NCBI RefSeq assembly: GCF_900142875.1
Contig: NZ_FRCK01000008.1
Coordinates: 94,430 to 158,429 of the forward strand
Source of the DNA: Paracoccus solventivorans
GTDB taxonomy: Bacteria > Pseudomonadota > Alphaproteobacteria > Rhodobacterales > Rhodobacteraceae
Direction: 5' to 3'
Length of the DNA stretch: 64,000 bases
Shown: positions 1-8,871 of the stretch, piece by piece
Layout: each line of letters begins with the position of its first letter
How positions within the stretch are numbered: the stretch's first letter is position 1
Notes under the pieces: generated by a model
Told to the model about the DNA's origin: nothing
The model's database searches: none
Seen by the model: only the letters and a program-made list of their open reading frames with translations
Translations under genes and position numbers: made by a program

Positions 1-57
1 GGACCCGTCGCGGCCTGTGCCCGCATCCTGCCCACCCTGGCCGGGCTCGCCGTGGGC

Positions 58-531
58 TCAGCCCTGTTTCAGCAGACGCTGTTTTTCGCGGCCCCAGTCG
101 CGCTTGGCCTCGGTCGCGCGCTTGTCGTGGGCCTTCTTGCCCTTGGCGATGCCCAGCTTCAGCTTCACCCGGCCCTTGTGGTTGAAATACATCACCAGCG
201 GCACCAGCGTCATCCCCTCGCGCCCGACCGCCTGCCACAGCCGCGCCAGCTCGCGCCGGCTGACCAGCAGCTTGCGGTGGCGCCGCTCTTCATGCCCGAA
301 GACACCCGCCTGCTTGTAGGCGGCGATGTAGGAGTTGATCAGCCACAGCTCGCCGTTCTCGACGCTGGCATAGCTGTCGGCGATGTTGGACTGGCCGGTG
401 CGCAGCGCCTTGACCTCGGATCCGGTCAGCACGATCCCGACCTCGAGATCGCTTTCGATGAAGTAATCGAAACGCGCGCGCCGGTTCTCGGCGATCACCT
501 TGTAGTTCGGATCGGATTTTGCCTGGGCCAT
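58..531 (-). CDS. smpB: SsrA-binding protein SmpB
   Basis: SmpB binds tmRNA (SsrA) and delivers it to stalled ribosomes for trans-translation. The 157-residue product has the family length. It starts [20 protein letters not shown], and shows the core '[24 protein letters not shown]' region as the OB-fold and a basic tail ending '[14 protein letters not shown]', which in the family contacts the tmRNA decoding site. It is transcribed leftward, divergent from the aminotransferase at 768, with about 236 bp between them that holds a palindromic repeat. The smpB - dapA - lytic transglycosylase neighbourhood is, from memory, usual in Rhodobacterales. Nothing is odd about the reading frame. The 57 bases to its left show no feature I can support. 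Confidence 0.97.
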   Translation of the reverse strand: MAQAKSDPNYKVIAENRRARFDYFIESDLEVGIVLTGSEVKALRTGQSNIADSYASVENGELWLINSYIAAYKQAGVFGHEERRHRKLLVSRRELARLWQAVGREGMTLVPLVMYFNHKGRVKLKLGIAKGKKAHDKRATEAKRDWGREKQRLLKQG

Positions 532-590
532 GATCGGCGAGAGATAGGCAGAGCCGCGCCCGGTGTAAAGCAGTGGTCGGGGCGGCGAGG

Positions 591-690
591 CAGGGAGGGG
601 CGCTGCCCCTCGCGCCTGCGGCGCTCACCCCGGGGGTATTTCGGCCAGAAAGAAGCGGCGGGGGTTTCTTTCTGGCTCAAATACCCATGC
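591..690. repeat. Palindromic REP-like element, copy A
   Basis: A GC hairpin (AGGGGCGCTGCCCCT, about 597-611) is followed by an inverted pair: GGGTATTTCGGCCAGAAAGAA starting near 634 against TTTCTTTCTGGCTCAAATACCC ending near 686, separated by a short GC loop. The same arm sequence recurs at six other places in this window. It sits between divergent smpB and the aminotransferase gene, so here it is not simply a terminator. Confidence 0.8.
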
Positions 691-767
691 AACCCTGCCG
701 CCATCGCGGCGGCGGCGTCCTGTGGCGGGGCTTGCGGCAGCGGCGGCTTTCGGCTTTCCCTGCCACC

Positions 768-1865
768 ATGACACCGCGCCTTGCCCCCATCCCCGCCAGC
801 CTGCCCGATTCGGTCCCCTTCGTCGGCCCCGAGACGCTTGAGCGCCGTCGCGGCGCCCCGTTCCGCGCCCGGCTGGGTGCGAACGAGAACGGCTTTGGCC
901 CCTCGCCTCAGGCCATCGCGGCGATGCGGGCGGCGGCGGCCGAGGTCTGGAAATACGGCGACCCGACGAATCACGACCTGAAGCAGGCGCTGGCGCAGCA
1001 TTGCGGTTGCGCGGCCGAAAATATTGTGGTCGGCGAGGGGATCGACGGGCTGCTGGGGCTGGCGGTGCGGCTGCTGGTCGACGCGGGCGATGCGGTGGTG
1101 ACCTCGGCCGGCGGCTATCCGACCTTCGATTTCCACGTCACCGGCTTTGGCGGGCAGCTGCTGCGGGTGCCCTATCGCGACGACATGCAGGACCCCGCGG
1201 CGCTGGTGGCGCGCGCGGCCAGCGCCAGCGCGCGCATGGTCTATCTGTGCAACCCCGACAACCCGATGGGCGGCTGGCATCCGCCCGAGGTGATCGAGGC
1301 CGCGGTGGCCGCGCTGCCCGCCGACATGCTGATGATCCTCGACGAGGCCTATGTCGAGTTCGCCCCGGCGCTGCCGCGGATCGACCCGGCCGACCCGAGG
1401 GTGCTGCGGATGCGCACCTTTTCCAAGGCCTATGGCATGGCCGGGGCGCGGATCGGCTATGCCATCGGCGTCCCGGCGCTGGTCGCGGCCTTCGATCGGG
1501 TGCGCAACCATTTCGGGGTCAACAGCGTCGCGCAGGCGGGGGCGCTGGCAGCGCTGGGCGATGCCGCCCATCTGGACGCCACAAGGGCGCAGGTCGCCGC
1601 GGCGCGGGCGCGGATCGCGGAGATCGCCGCGGCAAACGGGCTGGCGGCGCTGCCCTCGGCCACCAATTTCGTGGCGGTCGATTGCGGCGGCGACGGGGAT
1701 TTCGCCCGCCGGATCGTCGAGGGGCTGGCTGCGCGCGGGGTATTCGTGCGGATGCCCTGGGTCGCGCCGCAGAACCGCTGCATCCGGGTCAGTTGCGGCC
1801 CCGATGGCGAACTCGATGCCTTTGCCGAGGCGCTGCCCGAGGCGCTCGCCAGCGCGCTTGGGTGA
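768..1865 (+). CDS. HisC-like PLP-dependent aminotransferase
   Basis: Fold-type I class I/II aminotransferase of 365 residues, the length of histidinol-phosphate aminotransferase. The N-terminal 'LGANENGFGPSP' (residues 37-47) is the HisC-type substrate-binding stretch, 'CNPDNPMG' (161-168) is the cofactor Asn loop, 'LDEAYVEF' (191-198) carries the Asp that pairs with the pyridine nitrogen, and 'TFSKAYGMAGARIGY' places the Schiff-base lysine at K220. The start was taken at 768 because the upstream part of the open frame is made of the palindromic repeat and has no coding character. It stands alone, away from his genes, so it may serve aromatic or other amino acids rather than histidine. That substrate assignment is open. 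Confidence 0.85.
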   Translation: MTPRLAPIPASLPDSVPFVGPETLERRRGAPFRARLGANENGFGPSPQAIAAMRAAAAEVWKYGDPTNHDLKQALAQHCGCAAENIVVGEGIDGLLGLAVRLLVDAGDAVVTSAGGYPTFDFHVTGFGGQLLRVPYRDDMQDPAALVARAASASARMVYLCNPDNPMGGWHPPEVIEAAVAALPADMLMILDEAYVEFAPALPRIDPADPRVLRMRTFSKAYGMAGARIGYAIGVPALVAAFDRVRNHFGVNSVAQAGALAALGDAAHLDATRAQVAAARARIAEIAAANGLAALPSATNFVAVDCGGDGDFARRIVEGLAARGVFVRMPWVAPQNRCIRVSCGPDGELDAFAEALPEALASALG

Positions 1866-1867
1866 GT

Positions 1868-1942
1868 GGTGCGTGCAAAGCACGCACCCTGCGCGTCAGG
1901 GCAAACGATGCGGCGCCGTAGGGTGCGTGCTTTGCACGCACC
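1868..1942. repeat. Paired palindromes GGTGCGTGC / GCACGCACC
   Basis: Two hairpins with the same 9-bp arms (GGTGCGTGC and GCACGCACC) lie at 1868-1888 with an AAA loop and at 1922-1942 with a TTT loop, so the whole 75-bp block is also one large inverted repeat. It fills the gap between the convergent aminotransferase and SMR genes. It may act as a bidirectional terminator or be a small non-autonomous repeat. Confidence 0.75.
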
Positions 1943-1947
1943 ATTCC

Positions 1948-2277
1948 TCAATGCCCGGCGACGCTGGAAAACCCGTTGATGACCACCACGCCCAGGATGA
2001 TCAGCGACACCCCAGCCACGGCGGGCCAGTCCGGCACCTGCCGGAACACCACCATGCCGATGGCCACCGTCAGGACGATGCCCAGCCCGCTCCAGATCGC
2101 ATAGGCGATGCCCAGCGGCATGTAGCGCAGCGCCTGCGACAGGAAATAGAACGAGGCCAGATAGGCCAGCGCCATGACCATGGTCGGGACCAGCCGGGTG
2201 AACTGTTGCGAGGCCATCAGGAACGAGGTGCCGATCACCTCGAGCACGATTGCGACCAGCAGGACCGGATAACCCAT
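1948..2277 (-). CDS. SMR family small multidrug efflux protein
   Basis: A 109-residue, four-helix inner-membrane protein of the small multidrug resistance family (EmrE/QacE/SugE type), which exports cationic compounds in exchange for protons as a dimer. Helix 1, 'YPVLLVAIVLEVIGTSFL', carries the essential glutamate at E13 (E14 in EmrE). The later 'YAIWSGLGIVLTVAIG' is the conserved signature of helix 3, including the W-x-G-x-G pattern. The ATG at 2277 gives the standard family length and starts directly at helix 1. It follows dapA on the same strand with only 8 bp between dapA's stop and this start, so the two are probably co-transcribed. Confidence 0.9.
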   Translation of the reverse strand: MGYPVLLVAIVLEVIGTSFLMASQQFTRLVPTMVMALAYLASFYFLSQALRYMPLGIAYAIWSGLGIVLTVAIGMVVFRQVPDWPAVAGVSLIILGVVVINGFSSVAGH

Positions 2278-2285
2278 GGCGTGCC

Positions 2286-3161
2286 TCAGACCAGCCCGGC
2301 GTGGGCCATGGCGGCGTCGATGCGGGCGCGGGTGGCGTCGGTCAGCGGCACCAGCGGCAGCCGCACGGTTTCCCCGCAGCACCCCAGCCGCGACAGCGCG
2401 TATTTCGCCCCGACCAGCCCCGGTTCCAGGAAGATCGCGATATGCAGCGGCATCAGCAGGTCCTGCAGCCGCAGCGCCTCGGCATAGTCGCCGGCGCGAC
2501 AGGCCGCCTGCATCTGCGCGACTAGCGCCGGCGCCACATTGGCGGTGACCGAGATGCAGCCGACGCCGCCCTGGGCGTTGAACCCGTGCGCGGTCGCATC
2601 CTCGCCCGACAGCTGGATGAAATCCGTCCCGCAGGTGATGCGCTGGCAACTGACGCGTTCCAGCCGGCCGGTGGCGTCCTTGACGCCGGCGATGCGCGGC
2701 AGCTTCGCCAGCTCGCCCATCGTCTCGGGCGTCATGTCCACCACCGAGCGGCCGGGGATGTTGTAGATGATGATCGGGCGGTCGGTGGCGTCGTGCACGG
2801 CGGTGAAATGCGCGATCAGCCCGGCCTGGGTCGGCTTGTTGTAATAGGGCGTCACGATCAGCAGCCCGTCGGCCCCGACCTCGCAGGCGTGGCGGGCCAG
2901 CTCGATCGCCTCTTGCGTGTTGTTCGACCCGGCGCCGGCGATCACCGGCACCCGGCCGGCGGCGTGGCGGACCACCGCCTCGACCACTTCGCGGTGTTCG
3001 TCATGGGTCAGGGTCGGGCTTTCGCCGGTGGTTCCGACGGGAACCAGCCCGTTGCTGCCCTGCTCGATCAGCCAGTCCACCAGTTGCTCGAGCGCCGACC
3101 AATCGACTGCCCCCTTGTCGGTCAGCGGCGTGACCATGGCGGGGAGAGATCCTTGGAACAT
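2286..3161 (-). CDS. dapA: 4-hydroxy-tetrahydrodipicolinate synthase
   Basis: Condenses pyruvate with aspartate semialdehyde in lysine and diaminopimelate synthesis. The 291-residue TIM barrel has every expected residue: T44-T45 in 'VGTTGESPT', Y133 in 'IIIYNIPGR', and the Schiff-base lysine K161 in 'IAGVKDATG'. The start at 3161 gives the family length, while the much longer open frame upstream is the complement of the lytic transglycosylase. It is divergent from that transglycosylase (117 bp apart), and followed closely by the SMR gene. Both dapA and the transglycosylase serve the cell wall, since diaminopimelate is a peptidoglycan component. Confidence 0.97.
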   Translation of the reverse strand: MFQGSLPAMVTPLTDKGAVDWSALEQLVDWLIEQGSNGLVPVGTTGESPTLTHDEHREVVEAVVRHAAGRVPVIAGAGSNNTQEAIELARHACEVGADGLLIVTPYYNKPTQAGLIAHFTAVHDATDRPIIIYNIPGRSVVDMTPETMGELAKLPRIAGVKDATGRLERVSCQRITCGTDFIQLSGEDATAHGFNAQGGVGCISVTANVAPALVAQMQAACRAGDYAEALRLQDLLMPLHIAIFLEPGLVGAKYALSRLGCCGETVRLPLVPLTDATRARIDAAMAHAGLV

Positions 3162-3278
3162 GACTCGATCCTGACGATGCTGTTTGCCTGCAGCATACAA
3201 CCGCGCGCAGGCAATGCCAAGCAGGGCTGCCGCGGATGTGAGTTGCCATGCCGCGGCCCGCCCCCCAGATTGGCCGCC

Positions 3279-6131
3279 ATGGACCGCGCGAGATTCAGAC
3301 TGGCCGTGCTGGCGCTGGCGGTCGCCGGCGTGACCGCGCCGCTGTCCGGGGCAAGGGCCGAGGATGGCGCCGCGGTTGCGCGGGCGCTGGCCGCGGCAGG
3401 GGCGCAGGACTGGGTGGCCGCCGAGGCGAGCGCCCGACAGTCCGGCGCGCTGGCCCTCGATCTGGTGACCTGGCAGCGGCTGCGGGCCGGGCAGGGGGTG
3501 TGGGCGGAATACCTCGACTTTGCCCGGCGCAATCCCGACTGGCCGGGGATGGAGCTGCTCTATCGCCGGGGCGAGGCTGCACTGCCCCCCGATGCCCCCG
3601 CGGCCGAGGTGCTGGCGTGGTTCGGCGAGCGTCTGCCCGAAACCGTCGCCGCCGCGCAGGCATGGATCGCCGCGCAGCCGCGCAAGCAGCGTGCCGCCGC
3701 CGCGGTGCAGTTCTGGACCCAGCCCCTGCCGCTGGACGAAACCTCTGAAACTTCGTTCCTCGCCGCTCATGGCAAGGCGGTGGCGCCCCATCATGTGGCG
3801 CGGCTGGCCGCGCTGCTCGACGCCGGCGAATGGGCCGCGGCCGAGCGGATGCTGCCGCGCATTCCCCCGGGCCCGGACGCCGATCTGGCCCGCGCCCGCA
3901 TCGCGGTGCAGGCCAAGCGCCCGGGGGTGGATGCGCTGATCCTGGCGCTGCCGCAGCCGCAGCGCGACGACGCCGGGCTGGCGCTGGACCGGTTCCGCTG
4001 GCGGGTGGCGGCGAAACAGGGCGATCTGGCGCGGGCGCTGATGCTGGAACGCTCGACCTCGGCCGAGGCGCTGCGCGATCCCGCCGCCTGGGCGGGGGCG
4101 CGGCGCGATCATGCCCGCGCGGCGCTGCGCGCCGGCGACTGGGCGCTGGCCGAGCGGCTGGCCGCCAACCACTTCCTGCCCGAGGGCCATGCGGATGCCG
4201 TCGATCTGGACTGGCTGGCCGGCTATGCGGCGCTGCGGGCGGGTGCTGCCGACCGTGCGGCCGTGCATTTCGCCCGGCTGCCGGTCGAGGGGCGTTCCGG
4301 GATCACCCTGGCGCGCAGCCATTACTGGCAGGGCCGCGCCGCCGAGGCGCAGGGCGACCGCGCCGCCGCCACGGCCGCTTACGCTCGCGCTGCCGCCCAT
4401 CAGGCCACCTATTACGGCCAGCTCGCGGCCGAGCGGATCGGCGCCCCCATGGACCCGGCGCTGGTGCTGGCGGGGGCCGAGACGCTGCCCGACTGGCGCG
4501 GCTCGGCGCTGCTGGGCAACCGGCTGTTCCAGGCCGGGCTGTGGCTGCTGGCTGCGGGCGACGGCACGCAGGCGCAGCGGTTCTTCCTGCATCTGGCCCA
4601 GACCGCCGAGCCGCAGGACATCCTGCGCATGGGCCGCTTGATGGCGGAAATGCACCGCCCCTGGGATGCGCTGCGCCTGTCCAAGGCCGCGGCCGCCAAG
4701 GGCTTGGTTCACCCGGCGCTGCATTACCCGCTGACCGGGCTGGAACGCGGCAGCTTCGGCCTGCCGCCCGAGCTGGTGATGGCGATCGCCCGGCAGGAAA
4801 GCGAGTTCAACCACACCGTCATGTCCCGCGTCGGCGCGCGCGGGCTGATGCAGGTGATGCCCGACACCGCCCGCCAGATGGCCGGCGAGATCGGAGAGGC
4901 CTTTGAGCTGCCCCGGCTGACCCGCGACGCCGCCTATAACGCGCGGCTGGGCGCGGCCTATCTGGCGGGGCTGCGCAACCGTTTCGGCAACTCGATCGCG
5001 CTGGTGGCGGCGGGGTATAATGCCGGGCCGGGACGGTCCTCGCGCTGGCTGCGCGATTTCGGCGACCTGCGCGCCGAGGGCGGCCCCGATCCGGTGGATT
5101 GGGTCGAGATGATCCCGTTCGACGAAACCCGCAACTACGTGATGCGCGTGGCCGAGGCGCTGCCGATCTATCGCGCCCGCATCGCCGGCCACAGCGTGCC
5201 CTTTGTCCCCAGCTGGGACCTCAGCGGCGGGGTTTCCGCCCCGCAGGTCCACCAGGGGCCGCTGGGTCTGGCGCAATCGGCGCCCCCGCGCCCGGCGCCC
5301 GCCTGGGTGACCGGCGCCTTTGCGCAGGCGGTGCAGCTGGCGCTGAACGGGGATGCGGCGGGGATCGCCCGGCTGGTCGAGGCCGCGGGCACCCCGGACG
5401 AGGACGCCCCCCGCCCCGGCCCCCAGATCGCCGAGATCGCCCGCGCCATCGGCCCGCCCGCCATCACGGCCTCGACCGCGCCGCCCAGCCGTCCCGCGCG
5501 GCCGGGTGAGGGCGAGGCTGCTGCGGGGGCTGTGCCTGACGTGGCCGCGACCGGGACCGCTGCTGGCGCCGTGACTGCCGTGACCGCCGGAGAGGATGCT
5601 GCCGTTCCCGCCGCTGCTGCTGGCGTCGGGCCTGCCGGGCCCGCCGCTGCCGAGGCGGAACCCGCCGCTTCCGACGCTGACGGAACAGCCGCTGATGGCG
5701 AGGCAGCCGTGACCGCCGGGGGCGAGCCTGCCACCGCTGGCGCCGATGCTGCTGTTGCCGGCGGTGCGTCCGTTCGCGTCGGAATTGACGCGGCCGCTAC
5801 TGCCGCGAGGGCTGTTTCCGAGGCTGCAACCGCCGCTCCTGCTGCTGCTGGTGCAGAGACCGCCCTGACTGCCGGGGCCGAGCCTGCCACCGCTGGCGCC
5901 GAGACAACCGCTGCCGGGGTTGCAGCTGCCCGCGTCGGAACTGCCGAGGCCGGAACTGCCGCGACTGTCACGCCCGCCCCGCCGTCCTCTGCCGCTGTCC
6001 CGACCGGAGCCCCGCCAGCGGAAGCGCAATCCCCCGCCGCGCCCCAGCGGCCAGAGGCGATCCTGCCGGTCCCGGACCGGCTCAGGCCGGCGGAAGCTGT
6101 GCGCGCTTCTGGCGCTCTCGCCACCAGGTGA
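3279..6131 (+). CDS. Soluble-type lytic murein transglycosylase with long Ala-rich C-terminal tail
   Basis: Cleaves peptidoglycan glycan strands with 1,6-anhydro product formation in the periplasm. A signal peptide (about residues 1-27, '[20 protein letters not shown]') is followed by an alpha-helical superhelix region and a C-terminal-type SLT domain: '[11 protein letters not shown]' with catalytic E507, '[13 protein letters not shown]', 'LGAAYLAGL' and '[16 protein letters not shown]'. The usual family protein would end near residue 640-700. Here the frame continues about 210 residues beyond residue 738 in Ala/Glu/Thr/Gly-rich sequence, including a 23-bp exact repeat at 5724-5746 and 5880-5902. 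The last 50 bp overlap the stop end of the convergent exporter gene. Either the tail is real and disordered, or the true stop has been lost. Confidence 0.92.
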   Translation: MDRARFRLAVLALAVAGVTAPLSGARAEDGAAVARALAAAGAQDWVAAEASARQSGALALDLVTWQRLRAGQGVWAEYLDFARRNPDWPGMELLYRRGEAALPPDAPAAEVLAWFGERLPETVAAAQAWIAAQPRKQRAAAAVQFWTQPLPLDETSETSFLAAHGKAVAPHHVARLAALLDAGEWAAAERMLPRIPPGPDADLARARIAVQAKRPGVDALILALPQPQRDDAGLALDRFRWRVAAKQGDLARALMLERSTSAEALRDPAAWAGARRDHARAALRAGDWALAERLAANHFLPEGHADAVDLDWLAGYAALRAGAADRAAVHFARLPVEGRSGITLARSHYWQGRAAEAQGDRAAATAAYARAAAHQATYYGQLAAERIGAPMDPALVLAGAETLPDWRGSALLGNRLFQAGLWLLAAGDGTQAQRFFLHLAQTAEPQDILRMGRLMAEMHRPWDALRLSKAAAAKGLVHPALHYPLTGLERGSFGLPPELVMAIARQESEFNHTVMSRVGARGLMQVMPDTARQMAGEIGEAFELPRLTRDAAYNARLGAAYLAGLRNRFGNSIALVAAGYNAGPGRSSRWLRDFGDLRAEGGPDPVDWVEMIPFDETRNYVMRVAEALPIYRARIAGHSVPFVPSWDLSGGVSAPQVHQGPLGLAQSAPPRPAPAWVTGAFAQAVQLALNGDAAGIARLVEAAGTPDEDAPRPGPQIAEIARAIGPPAITASTAPPSRPARPGEGEAAAGAVPDVAATGTAAGAVTAVTAGEDAAVPAAAAGVGPAGPAAAEAEPAASDADGTAADGEAAVTAGGEPATAGADAAVAGGASVRVGIDAAATAARAVSEAATAAPAAAGAETALTAGAEPATAGAETTAAGVAAARVGTAEAGTAATVTPAPPSSAAVPTGAPPAEAQSPAAPQRPEAILPVPDRLRPAEAVRASGALATR

Positions 6132-7032
6132 ACAGCCCGGCGGCAACGATGATGATCATCCCGATCACGACGTTCGCCCCCACGGTTTCGCCCAGGAACA
6201 GCAGCCCGATCAGCGACACCCAGATCAGCTGCGTATAGGAATAGGGCTGCAGGCTGGACGCCTCGGCCAGCGAGTAGGCGCGGATCAGCAGGTAATGCCC
6301 CGCCACCCCGGTCACGCAGAGCGTCGCCATCGGCAGCCAGTCGGCCGGGGCCAGCGGCTGCATCTGCCCCAGCCCGGCCACGGTGATCCCCGCCACCCCG
6401 GCGATGCCGGTCCAGAACAGGCTGGTGGTGGCGTCATCCTTGGCCGAGACCATCCGGGTCAGCAGCACATAGACCGCGAACATCAGCGCCGACAGCAGCG
6501 GCAGCGCCGCCCAGGGGGAAAACACCCGCACCCCCGGCTGCAGGATGATCAGGATCCCGACGAACCCCACCGCCACCGCCGCCCAGCGGCGCCAGCCGAT
6601 CCGCTCGCCCAGCACCGGGCCGGACAGGGCGACGATGATCAGCGGATGGGCGATGAAGACGGCGTGGGACTCGATCAGCCCCAGCTTGACGAAGGCGACC
6701 AGCATCACCAGGATTTCCGTCACCAGCAGCAGCCCGCGCGCGATCTGCAACCACGGGTGGCGGGTGCGGACCGCGGCGCGCAGCCCGCCCGGCTGCCGCG
6801 CCGCCAGCGCGATCGCGAACAGCGCAAAAAACCAGTAGCGCAGCATCACCACCAGCACCGGCGGATAATTCGACCCCAGATACCGCGACAGCGCGTCCTG
6901 CAGTGAAAAGATCAGGCTGACCAGGATCATCAGCAGGATCGCCAGCGCCGGCCGGTCGCCCCTACGCCCCGCAGGCGAGACCGCGGCCGGGGCCGGCACG
7001 GCGGCAGGCGGAAAAGAGGCGGAGTGAGGCAT
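6082..7032 (-). CDS. DMT superfamily (EamA) transporter
   Basis: A 316-residue inner-membrane protein with about ten hydrophobic helices in two EamA halves, e.g. '[20 protein letters not shown]' at the first helix and '[20 protein letters not shown]'-like sequence in the last pair, where the E of 'LGE' is typical of the family. Members export amino acids, nucleosides or drugs, and the substrate here cannot be read from sequence. The ATG at 7032 was chosen because everything upstream in the open frame is the degenerate repeat array. The 3' end overlaps the transglycosylase tail by 50 bp on the opposite strand. Confidence 0.88.
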   Translation of the reverse strand: MPHSASFPPAAVPAPAAVSPAGRRGDRPALAILLMILVSLIFSLQDALSRYLGSNYPPVLVVMLRYWFFALFAIALAARQPGGLRAAVRTRHPWLQIARGLLLVTEILVMLVAFVKLGLIESHAVFIAHPLIIVALSGPVLGERIGWRRWAAVAVGFVGILIILQPGVRVFSPWAALPLLSALMFAVYVLLTRMVSAKDDATTSLFWTGIAGVAGITVAGLGQMQPLAPADWLPMATLCVTGVAGHYLLIRAYSLAEASSLQPYSYTQLIWVSLIGLLFLGETVGANVVIGMIIIVAAGLFTWWRERQKRAQLPPA

Positions 7033-7250
7033 CTGGAACCACCGCGGGACAGGGGGGACTGGCCGGGACGAATCCGGGCGCACGCCCAGCGACTCGCCCC
7101 GCGCCGAGGGGGTGTCAAGCTCGATTGCGGCAGCTACGACCGAAGTCGTGCAACTCTGCGCCCGGTTGCGCGCCGCGCAAAGCGGGCGCGGCGGTGCTGG
7201 CCGGGCACCGGGGGTGGGCAGCGGCGGGCTCTGCGCGGCAGTCCGCCCGG

Positions 7251-7868
7251 GGAGGTCGCCCGCATTGAACGGAACAGGGCGCGACCGCCTCGACTGCCTT
7301 CGGCAGCCGAGTCCCGCAGCGTTCAATGATCCGCAATCGGTGTAGAGAAACCGCCCACATGGGCGGAACCGGGCGGGGACCGTTTCGACAGCCCCCGGGC
7401 AGTCGCGCCCCGCGGTGCTTAACGAGGCGCAGTCGGTGCGGAGAAGCCGCCCGTTTTGAAACGGAACCGGGCGAGTCTGCCTCGTCGCTTCGGCAGCCGA
7501 CTCCCGCAGCGTCCAACCATCCGCAGTCGGTACGGAGAAACGGCCCGCTTTGGAACTGAGCCAAGGCGGGGCCGCCTCGACGCCTCTCGGGCAGTCGCGC
7601 CCCGCGGCGCTTGACGATCCACAGTCAGTGCAGAGAAATCGTCCGCATTGAAGACGGAACGGGGGAAGTCGCCCACATTGACCGACGCGGGCCCGACTCG
7701 ACAGCTTCCGGGCAGTCGCGCCTCGCGACGCCGAACGATCCGCAGTCCGTGCGGAGAAGCGGCCCGCTTTGGAGCAGAGCCGAGGCGGGACCGCCTCGAC
7801 GTCCTCCGGGCAGTCGAGTCCCGCGCCGTTCACCAATCCGCGGTCAGCGCAAAAAAGTCGCCCATCGG
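7251..7868. repeat. Tandem array of about six degenerate 97-bp repeats
   Basis: A gene-free stretch built from a repeated unit. The best conserved core, close to CCGCAGTCGGTGCGGAGAAG followed by CGGCCCGCTTTG, occurs near 7330, 7428, 7520, 7618, 7739 and 7837, i.e. at spacings of 98, 92, 98, 121 and 98 bp. A second conserved block, GGGCAGTCGCGCCCCGCGG or its variant GGCAGCCGAGTCCCGCAGCG, precedes each core. Unit four carries an extra segment of about 24 bp that looks like a local duplication (CCGCATTGA...CCCACATTGA). Unlike CRISPR the units have no unique spacers. On the minus strand the array is open and would encode repeats such as 'CGRFLYTDCGSLNAAG', but this looks incidental. Confidence 0.8.
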
Positions 7869-7895
7869 CGCCAAGCGCCCGGGCGCAGCGCCGGC

Positions 7896-8687
7896 TCAGT
7901 CACGGCTGCGCACGATCCCGGCGAAGCCCTCGAACAGGGCGGGGTTGGCGCAGACGATGTTGCCGGCGTCGGCGATGGGGCCGTCGAAGGGGCGCAGCGG
8001 CTCGACGAAGCCGCCGGCCTCGCGCACCAGCAGGATGCCGGCGCCCACGTCCCAGGCGCGGATGCCGCGTTCCCAATAACCGTCGTAGCGCCCGGCCGCG
8101 ACATAGGCCATGTCGAGCGCCGCCGAGCCCCAGCGCCGCACCCCGGCGCAGACCGGCATCAGCCGCGCCAGGTCCTTCAGTGTGGCGGGCAGGGTCTTGC
8201 CGGCGCCAAAGGGCACCCCGGTCGCAAAGATGGCGCCGGCCATGTCGCGCCGCCCCGACACCCGCAGCCGCTGGTCGTTGACAAAGGCGCCGTCGCCCTT
8301 TTCGGCGGTGAACAGCTCGTCCTTGGCGGGGTCATAGACCACGGCGGCGACGATCTCGCCCTTGTGCTCCAGCGCGATCGACACCGCCCAATGCGGCAGC
8401 CCGTGCAGGAAATTGGTGGTGCCGTCCAGCGGATCGACGATCCAGCGGCGGGTGGGATCCTCGCCCGCCTCCATCCCGGTTTCCTCGCCCAGCCAGCCGT
8501 AGTTCGGGCGGGCGCCGCGCAGTTCTTCCTTGATGATCCGCTCGGCCTCGCGGTCGGCGCGGCTGACGAAATCGCCCGGGCCCTTGGAGGAGACCTGCAG
8601 GTTCTCGACCTCGCGGAAATCCTTGACGAGGCTGCGGCCGGCCTTGCGCGCGGCCTTGATCATGACGTTGAGGTTGGCGCTGGCCAT
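7896..8687 (-). CDS. Inositol monophosphatase family protein (SuhB-like)
   Basis: A 263-residue Mg2+-dependent phosphatase of the FIG superfamily. Metal-binding motifs are complete: 'GWLGEETG' (the EE motif), 'WIVDPLDGTTNFLHG' (DPLDGT) and 'RAWDVGAGILLVREAGG' (WD...AG). It most likely hydrolyses myo-inositol-1-phosphate or related sugar phosphates. SuhB relatives also influence rRNA transcription, but that role cannot be told from sequence. The start at 8687 follows the family start 'SANLNVMIKAARKAG', and the longer frame upstream runs through a repeat element. It is a single gene, downstream of metR on the same strand but separated by repeats and a hairpin. Confidence 0.93.
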   Translation of the reverse strand: MASANLNVMIKAARKAGRSLVKDFREVENLQVSSKGPGDFVSRADREAERIIKEELRGARPNYGWLGEETGMEAGEDPTRRWIVDPLDGTTNFLHGLPHWAVSIALEHKGEIVAAVVYDPAKDELFTAEKGDGAFVNDQRLRVSGRRDMAGAIFATGVPFGAGKTLPATLKDLARLMPVCAGVRRWGSAALDMAYVAAGRYDGYWERGIRAWDVGAGILLVREAGGFVEPLRPFDGPIADAGNIVCANPALFEGFAGIVRSRD

Positions 8688-8754
8688 CGGTCCGGTCCTA
8701 TCTGGGGCAGGCCCCTTTAGTCCGAAGCGGGGGGGAAGTGAAGCGGGGGCCTGC

Positions 8755-8790
8755 GGAGCTTCTTCCTTGCTTAAATATCCCGCGGGCTTC
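8755..8790. repeat. REP-like element, copy B (single arm)
   Basis: One arm of the dispersed family: GCTTCTTCCTTGCTTAAATATCCCGCGGG. It lies upstream of the monophosphatase and downstream of metR. The opposite arm present in copies A and E is missing. Confidence 0.65.
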
Positions 8791-8801
8791 CGAGCGCCCG
8801 G

Positions 8802-8824
8802 AAAACAGTCCGGTGGACTGTTTT
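8802..8824 (-). terminator. Probable terminator of metR
   Basis: Hairpin with 9-bp arms AAAACAGTC (8802-8810) and GACTGTTTT (8816-8824) around a 5-base loop. Read on the minus strand the descending arm ends in TTTT, as expected for rho-independent termination about 50 bp past the metR stop. Confidence 0.6.
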
Positions 8825-8871
8825 CAGCGAGGAAGGCCACGGCAGTGGCCGGGGGTGGAAAACCCCCGGCG

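Noticed and set aside
768..1865. Firm call of hisC for the aminotransferase
   Set aside because: Motifs fit HisC, but there is no his gene nearby and related enzymes act on aromatic or other amino acids, so no gene symbol is given.
5168..6124. Minus-strand Ala/Ser-rich and collagen-like Gly/Ser open frames opposite the transglycosylase tail
   Set aside because: They mirror the low-complexity tail codon by codon and have no start context. They are shadows.
7033..7836. N-terminal extension of the EamA exporter through the repeat array
   Set aside because: The extra 268 residues are repeat translation with Cys/Arg-rich sequence and would precede the first membrane helix. The ATG at 7032 fits the family.
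7251..7868. CRISPR array
   Set aside because: The whole unit is repeated and drifts in sequence. There are no short identical repeats separated by unique spacers, and no cas genes.
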